Assembly: GCA_016935735.1 (NCBI GenBank)
Contig: JAFGQK010000077.1
Span: 1-40,150 of the forward strand
Origin: Spirochaetales bacterium
GTDB lineage: Bacteria > Spirochaetota > Spirochaetia > SZUA-6 > JAFGRV01
Reading direction: 5' to 3'
DNA: 40,150 nt
Part shown: positions 35,248 to 40,150 of the stretch, piece by piece
How positions within the stretch are numbered: position 1 is the first letter of the stretch
How the letters are laid out: each line of letters begins with the position of its first letter
Translations under genes and position numbers: made by a program
Notes under the pieces: model-generated
The model's input: the letters and a program-made list of their open reading frames with translations, nothing else
The model's database searches: none
Told to the model about the DNA's origin: nothing

Positions 35248-36219
35248 ATGAAGAAAACAAACATACTATTATTAATTATTTTTTTATCAATCTCCCCGGT
35301 ACCGGTATTTGGTTCAGGACAGAAAAATAAGGATATTATTGTACCCGGAGGCACTGTTGCGGTAGCCCGGATTGATGTTCAAAAAAATCTTTCCACCGGT
35401 AATGCACCATTGCTGCTGGATTTATTGTACACCTTCCAGGACAGGGGTTATCTTGAGAAACCGGGAAAAGCAATTCTTGATGACCAGCTTACAGAGTTAT
35501 CCGCCATCAAACTGGAAGATATCGAAACGGTTACCCTGTCTTTGCTTTCTTTTTCTCTACTCCGCAAGGAACTTCCTTATGGGGTTCATATAAAACTCAA
35601 ACAGGACCTGTCGAAAAAGATTCAGCAATATATTAAAGATACCTATTCTCCCGAGGTAAATAAATACAGGGGGAAGATGTATTTTGTCTTCAAACAGGCC
35701 GGACAAAAAGCCTGCTTGTACTCAACAGGAAAAGAACTCTTTTTTTCCCGTGATTCATCAATCATGGAAAGCATGCTCGACATACTTTACGGCTCGGATT
35801 CAGTCCAGGACAATCAGGCACTTTACAATCTTATAAAAGAATACACGGGCAATCCATTCTATTGTGCAGGATACATACCGGAAGATGCAGATTCGGATAT
35901 TCCATACCTGTGTGATCAGGTGAAAGAGTTCGGACTCACCATTACCGTGGATAAAGACATCTCCTTCCAGATAAAAGCAGGGACATATTCCAGGAAACTG
36001 GCAGGGGAACTCATAACAACAATAAAGGGAAATCTCGCACTTTTAGGGATACTTATGCTCACACAGAATAAAAAGGCGTATCCCATCCTGGCAGAACTTA
36101 TCCAGGGTATTAATTATGAACAAAAGGGTTCTTGTGCCTTGATTTCCGGGAGGTTTACAGAGAAAGATATGAGAAACCTCCTGGATATGGCGCCGGGATT
36201 GTTTATGATGATGAAGTAA
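35248..36219 (+). CDS. Exported protein of unknown function in an ABC-transporter unit
   Basis: 323 residues from the ATG at 35248, chosen because GAGGA lies six bases upstream; an ATG at 35242 is too close to it. A signal peptide (KKTNILLLIIFLSISPVPVFG) is followed by a soluble alpha/beta protein with no lipobox. Segments such as GGTVAVARIDV, IETVTLSLLSF and LYSTGKELFFSRDSS hint at a repeated fold like that of some DUF3352-type envelope proteins, which is a weak guess. It is followed without a gap by an ABC ATPase and an FtsX-like permease, so it probably works with that complex in the envelope. Confidence 0.75.
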   Translation: MKKTNILLLIIFLSISPVPVFGSGQKNKDIIVPGGTVAVARIDVQKNLSTGNAPLLLDLLYTFQDRGYLEKPGKAILDDQLTELSAIKLEDIETVTLSLLSFSLLRKELPYGVHIKLKQDLSKKIQQYIKDTYSPEVNKYRGKMYFVFKQAGQKACLYSTGKELFFSRDSSIMESMLDILYGSDSVQDNQALYNLIKEYTGNPFYCAGYIPEDADSDIPYLCDQVKEFGLTITVDKDISFQIKAGTYSRKLAGELITTIKGNLALLGILMLTQNKKAYPILAELIQGINYEQKGSCALISGRFTEKDMRNLLDMAPGLFMMMK

Positions 36220-36864
36220 ATGCATATGGATATTACCCTTGATAAACTCCTTCCCCTCCCGTTTAAAGACCGGATAATTAATTCCGGGTTATGGGGGAAA
36301 AAAATCCTTTTTACCAGGGGGATGATGGTACATGTCCGGGCACCATCTGCACAGGGAAAAACGACTTTTCTTTCCATCCTTTATGGTATACGGCATGATT
36401 ATAATGGTGAAGTCCGGTTTAATGGAAAAGATACCAGGTCACTTACCCCGGGGGATTGGGCAGCCTTAAGACAGCAGGAACTCTCTATTGTTTTCCAGGA
36501 TCTAAGACTCTTCTCCCATCTTACTGCTTATGAAAATATCCTTATCAATGCATACCTTACCGGATCCCCGGATCATGAAAAGATAAAACATCTTGCCCAT
36601 AACCTTGGAATCAACGGCATTCTTTATAAAAATACCGCTATCCTCTCCAGGGGAGAACAGCAGCGTGTTGCCATAATCCGGGCACTTATCCAGCCATTTT
36701 CCTGGTTATTACTGGATGAGCCATTCAGTCATCTTGATGAGGGGGCCATTGAAAAAGCAAGAGAGAGTATCTCGTTCATGTGTAAAGAAAAACAGGCAGG
36801 ACTCATTATCACAAGCCTTGGAAACGATACATTGTTTGAATATCAACAGAAAGTGATGATATAG
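36220..36864 (+). CDS. ABC transporter ATPase, LolD/MacB type, atypical motifs
   Basis: 214 residues. Walker A reads APSAQGKTT, with Ala for the first Gly. The Q-loop VFQDLRLFSHLT, signature LSRGEQQR and Walker B WLLLDEPFSHLD are present. The switch region reads IITSLGND where the family has THD, so the usual catalytic His seems to be missing. It may hydrolyse ATP slowly or use it for gating. The ATG directly follows the previous stop codon, with little ribosome site, so translation is coupled. Its partner is the permease four bases downstream. Confidence 0.85.
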   Translation: MHMDITLDKLLPLPFKDRIINSGLWGKKILFTRGMMVHVRAPSAQGKTTFLSILYGIRHDYNGEVRFNGKDTRSLTPGDWAALRQQELSIVFQDLRLFSHLTAYENILINAYLTGSPDHEKIKHLAHNLGINGILYKNTAILSRGEQQRVAIIRALIQPFSWLLLDEPFSHLDEGAIEKARESISFMCKEKQAGLIITSLGNDTLFEYQQKVMI

Positions 36865-36868
36865 AAAT

Positions 36869-38065
36869 ATGAATAAGCTGCTTACAAAGATATTCTTAAG
36901 AAAAAAAGGAAAATGGGAATTGATCCTGGGAAGCCTTGGTTTTCTTATCGGCCTGGCTATGCTTCTTATCTGCTTACAATTTTTGTTTGATATTGATTTC
37001 ATCTTTAACCGCCGGCTTTCACTGGAAAAGCAGCTTGATTATATCATCCTGAGTAAAAAAGTGAATCTTACCAGTGTGATGAACAAAAACTCTGCCGGAT
37101 TTTCCGACAGGGAGATAACAGATATTAAAGCCCAGTCCTTTGTAGAAGATTCAGGTATTATCACTGCCAATGAGTTTACTGCACAGGCTACTGTCTCTGC
37201 TTTCGGTAAAGGATTTATTACGGAACTGTTCTTTGAATCCGTACCGGATAGGTTCCTTGATGTTATTCCCGATACATGGGCATGGAATGAAGAGAGCGAT
37301 ACGGTCCCGGTAATGATTTCCCGGGATTTTCTCCTGCTTTATAATTTCGGATTTTCACAGGCAAGAGATTTTCCTTTTATATCAGAGGAAATGCTCAAAC
37401 TGGTGCATGTTGAACTTGAAATTGCGGGAAATGGAAAGGATAAAATCCTTAATGCCCGGATTGCCGGGTTAAGCGACAGGATCGCTTCATTCCTTGTACC
37501 GGATTCCTTTATGACCTGGGCAAATAAACATTTCAGTAACAGCAGGCAACCCCGGCCGTCCCGCATCATCATCTCGGTACGGAACAGGTCAAATCCGGAT
37601 ATAATCACCTATATTCACAATCACCAGTATGAGACGAGTAAGGAAAAACTCAGGCTGTCCGATGCAGGATTTACCATAAGCATCATCCTTGGTATTGTTG
37701 CTTTAATCGGGATTCTGCTCGTTGTTCTTTCATTTATCATCTTTATGGTGACATTACGGCTTATCATTTCCCGGTCATATGAAGAGATTACCCTGCTTAT
37801 CGACCTGGGGTATACAATAAAAATGCTCGTGAAAAACCTCATGATTGTAATCCTCCCGCTCTTTGGAATCATTTCCACTGCCGTTTCCATACTTTTCATC
37901 ACATCCATTACTCTCTTTCATCATTTCCTGCTGGAAAAGGGTATTACACATCCCGGGGTAATGTACCCGGTTATTCTTTTCACCGGCTTCCTCTTTATTG
38001 CTGCCGGTATTGCAGGAAATTATCTTTCCATGGTGTTCAGTATCGGGGGAAAGAGAAGGAGGTGA
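36869..38065 (+). CDS. FtsX/MacB-like ABC permease
   Basis: 398 residues. One N-terminal helix (ELILGSLGFLIGLAMLLICLQ, within 17-40), a large extracytoplasmic domain (about 45-265), then three helices (near 270-300, 320-350 and 365-390) match the four-helix FtsX layout. Such systems do not import small solutes but move lipoproteins or transmit force through the envelope. There is no ribosome site worth noting; it is coupled to the ATPase gene. With the exported protein at 35248 it forms a three-gene unit. Confidence 0.85.
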   Translation: MNKLLTKIFLRKKGKWELILGSLGFLIGLAMLLICLQFLFDIDFIFNRRLSLEKQLDYIILSKKVNLTSVMNKNSAGFSDREITDIKAQSFVEDSGIITANEFTAQATVSAFGKGFITELFFESVPDRFLDVIPDTWAWNEESDTVPVMISRDFLLLYNFGFSQARDFPFISEEMLKLVHVELEIAGNGKDKILNARIAGLSDRIASFLVPDSFMTWANKHFSNSRQPRPSRIIISVRNRSNPDIITYIHNHQYETSKEKLRLSDAGFTISIILGIVALIGILLVVLSFIIFMVTLRLIISRSYEEITLLIDLGYTIKMLVKNLMIVILPLFGIISTAVSILFITSITLFHHFLLEKGITHPGVMYPVILFTGFLFIAAGIAGNYLSMVFSIGGKRRR

Positions 38066-38075
38066 AAAAGATTTT

Positions 38076-39158
38076 TCAGTGATACCTGCCTCCCAGCTGC
38101 CCGCAGCCCGCCATAATCCGTGAACCTTTTGAATGTCTGACCCTGCAATGCAGGCCCAGGGTCACAAGTGCATCGAAAAAAAGAGCTATCTCTTCTTTTG
38201 CCGGTGCAGGACAGGGGGGATTGGTCCCGGGATTAAAGGGAATAATATTCAGGCCCGCTTTTAATCCTGCCATAAAAGCAGCAACCTCACCGGCATGATG
38301 CGGCAGGTTGTTTATCCCGGGCAGAAGAACATACTCGATAAATAAAGCCTTTTCCTGCTGATTCCCGGTGAGGGCGATAAGTGATTTCTTTAAATCATTA
38401 AGGGGATATTTCCTGTTTATTGGCATAATCTTATTCCGGAGTTCATCCGCAGCTGCATTAAGGCTTACTGCAAGCCTGAGCCTGTAGTATCCCTTTTCCC
38501 TGTTTTTCCGGCAAAGCTCTGAAAACCTGTTAATACCGTCAATATGCCCGGCGGTCGAAATGCAGATTGATGAGGCAGGAAAGGAAAGCCCCAGCGGGTG
38601 GGTAAGGATATCAATAGCTTTTATAACAGCGGATAAATTGTCAAACGGTTCGCCCATGCCCATAAAAACGATATTCCTCACCGGTTTCCCGAGGCAGAAA
38701 CGGACAGCCATAACCTGTCCCACGATCTCTTCCGGCAAAAGATTTCTCCTGAATCCGGATCTTCCTGTTTCACAGAAAATACACTCATATCGGCACCCTG
38801 CCTGGGAAGAGACACAGAGGGTGTTGAACCGGCTCATAGCGAGCAACACTGTTTCACAGGTTATACCATCCGACAGCTTGAATACGATTTTGCTGGTTGA
38901 TTCATCTTCCTGTATACCTGCGATGGCCGGCATGGTAAGGGGAAAATCCATCTTTATCCTCTGTATAAGTTCTTCTGTGATATGGAAAGATGGTGATGAG
39001 GTAAGGGTATCCAGGCCTTCCCTGTATATCTTTTTAAAATAGGAACCGGCATGTGCATTCCCTTTGTTATACAAAAGGGAAAACTGTTCTTTTAACTCCC
39101 CGGGCAGGCAGGAGAGGATGTGCGGCAGGTTCCTCGATGGGGAAAATGTCTTTATCAC
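38076..39158 (-). CDS. RlmN/Cfr-family radical SAM methyltransferase
   Basis: 360 residues. The radical SAM cluster motif CRYECIFC (C122, C126, C129) is preceded by CVSSQ with C115. FRRNLLPEEIVGQ, FMGMGEPFDN, MPINRKYPL, IEYVLLPGINN and the C-terminal AGCGQL with methyl-carrying C352 follow the family order. RlmN methylates A2503 of 23S rRNA and A37 of some tRNAs; Cfr methylates C8. The sequence departs from usual RlmN (CETG for CATG, AVSLNAA for AISLHA, divergent N-terminal 80 residues), so it may be a paralogue. It starts inside the stop of the amidohydrolase gene. Confidence 0.85.
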   Translation of the reverse strand: MIKTFSPSRNLPHILSCLPGELKEQFSLLYNKGNAHAGSYFKKIYREGLDTLTSSPSFHITEELIQRIKMDFPLTMPAIAGIQEDESTSKIVFKLSDGITCETVLLAMSRFNTLCVSSQAGCRYECIFCETGRSGFRRNLLPEEIVGQVMAVRFCLGKPVRNIVFMGMGEPFDNLSAVIKAIDILTHPLGLSFPASSICISTAGHIDGINRFSELCRKNREKGYYRLRLAVSLNAAADELRNKIMPINRKYPLNDLKKSLIALTGNQQEKALFIEYVLLPGINNLPHHAGEVAAFMAGLKAGLNIIPFNPGTNPPCPAPAKEEIALFFDALVTLGLHCRVRHSKGSRIMAGCGQLGGRYH

Positions 39159-39961
39159 ACAGGCAGCTCCTGTTCAAGTCCAAGAAGCTGTGCTGCATTG
39201 CGATAAAAGATATTCTCCTCTGTCTCCGGCTCAAGGTGAAGGGCTTTTAATAGCTTCACAGCCCGTGTCTGGTCTGTCCACGGGCTGTCCGTTCCAAAAA
39301 GAAGATATCCGGGCGGGTGTCTGGTGATTAATTCCTTTGCCCTGGTCCCGGGCAGTTCTTCCAGGGAAAAGGAGATTTCCATGTAACGTGGTTTTCCGGT
39401 AAGGTGTTTTTCCACCTCGTCCCAATCATACCATCCCCCAAGATGTGTTGAAACAAAGAGGAGACCGGGAAACCGGGATGCAATATACTCGATTTTCTCC
39501 GGGTCCGCGATCCTGTCCCGGGGAAAGGCAATATCAAACCCGGTATGGCAGACAAGAAGGAGACGATGCCTTTCACAGGCTTCATAGACCGGGAACATCC
39601 GCTCTTCATCAATGGAAAACTCCTGGTAATACGGATGCAGCTTTATTCCCTTAAAGCCCTCTTCATGTATGATCTTTACCTTTTCTGCAGGATCCGGATC
39701 TGCCGGATGAAGGGAAGGAAAGGGGATGATTCTTTTTGAAGTAATTTGTTTTGACCATGCAAGGATCGGATCGAACTGTAACGGTTTTGTGGCTATAGAA
39801 CAGATAACGGAAATATCAATCCCTGCATCATCCATCGACGCAAGAAGAGATGATATGGTGCCTTTGTGTCTTGTTTTTACATTGCAACCCGCTTCAAGCG
39901 CTGCAATCGCCCGTTCTGCAATATGATCAGGAAATGCATGGGTATGAAAATCGATAATCAC
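39155..39961 (-). CDS. Amidohydrolase-2-family metal-dependent hydrolase
   Basis: 268 residues, starting at GTG (39961) with AAGGAG seven bases upstream. The TIM-barrel metal motifs are DFHTHAFPD (H6, H8), GFKGIKLHPYY, LVCHTGFD, STHLGGW and FGTDSPW with the late Asp. Members include decarboxylases and lactone hydrolases; the substrate is unknown. It overlaps the RlmN/Cfr-like gene by four bases, so the pair is co-translated, with no obvious functional link. Confidence 0.88.
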   Translation of the reverse strand: MIIDFHTHAFPDHIAERAIAALEAGCNVKTRHKGTISSLLASMDDAGIDISVICSIATKPLQFDPILAWSKQITSKRIIPFPSLHPADPDPAEKVKIIHEEGFKGIKLHPYYQEFSIDEERMFPVYEACERHRLLLVCHTGFDIAFPRDRIADPEKIEYIASRFPGLLFVSTHLGGWYDWDEVEKHLTGKPRYMEISFSLEELPGTRAKELITRHPPGYLLFGTDSPWTDQTRAVKLLKALHLEPETEENIFYRNAAQLLGLEQELPV

Positions 39962-40150
39962 TGTATTCTCCTTCTACGCATTTATAAATATCCCATGATT
40001 TTATCCCATTTTCTCCTATGAATTCAACTCTCTCCTGACAATCTGTCTGCATCCTCTTAAAAAGGGTGGGAATTTCCAATCAGGTAGTACCTCTTGACAA
40101 ATTTTTATTTTCATGAAGGTTTTTTTTAATAGTTCACTTACTTCTTAAAA

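Noticed and set aside
1..40150. CRISPR array, insertion sequence or prophage
   Set aside because: No regularly spaced repeats, transposase, integrase or phage structural genes were seen.

Overview
The window looks like a chromosomal segment of a spirochaete (Spirochaetota), probably an uncultured or free-living lineage. This is an inference from gene content: a cdaA-cdaR-DUF2225-truA-udg-priA run, hybrid sensor kinases with long membrane or 7TM-DISM sensors, and a rubrerythrin/ferritin-like stress set. Base composition is moderate to AT-rich, with strong AGGAGG-type ribosome sites and many near-consensus TTGACA-17-TATAAT promoters. No rRNA, tRNA, insertion sequence, prophage or CRISPR array was seen.

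Layout. 478-4360: an NtrC-type sigma54 response regulator converging on a hybrid kinase that carries two kinase cores around one receiver. 4772-9064: a large secreted alpha-2-macroglobulin-like protein without the thioester motif, followed by a possible small Cys-containing peptide and a lone, short VapB-type antitoxin. 9601-12708: a lipoprotein of five cadherin-like beta domains plus delta-60 repeats. 13099-19213 (minus strand): cdaA, cdaR, a DUF2225 zinc-finger protein, truA, a family-4/5 uracil-DNA glycosylase and priA, apparently one long transcription unit. 19433-22183: a lipoprotein-anchored 7TM-DISM hybrid kinase with receiver and LuxR output in one chain. 22316-23524: a Fur-family regulator with a well-placed Fur box and a metallo-beta-lactamase-fold protein. 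23586-29066: a complete five-gene peptide/nickel-type ABC importer. 29313-30761: a COG4637-type ATPase followed by the decayed remains of its likely partner. 30983-33388: ferritin-like protein, glucose-6-phosphate dehydrogenase and rubrerythrin. 33550-34795: a methyltransferase plus an isoprenylcysteine-methyltransferase-like membrane enzyme behind a promoter with two palindromic operators. 35248-38065: an unrecognised exported protein, an atypical ABC ATPase and an FtsX/MacB-like permease. 38076-39961: an RlmN/Cfr-family radical SAM protein and an amidohydrolase.

How it fits together. Conserved housekeeping (c-di-AMP synthesis, tRNA modification, DNA repair and restart) is flanked by lineage-specific surface, sensing and transport genes. 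The two hybrid kinases are clear paralogues over their kinase-receiver cores but carry different output modules. The peroxide-handling genes lie together with an NADPH source. Intergenic DNA is unusually structured: a dispersed repeat of about 84 bp in three gene-upstream positions, a perfect 22-bp-arm hairpin, paired palindromic operators, and a nest of TTTGACCA inverted repeats. The best candidates for something undescribed are the operator-controlled methyltransferase pair, the structured leader plus three-gene ABC unit at 35045-38065, and the dispersed repeat.
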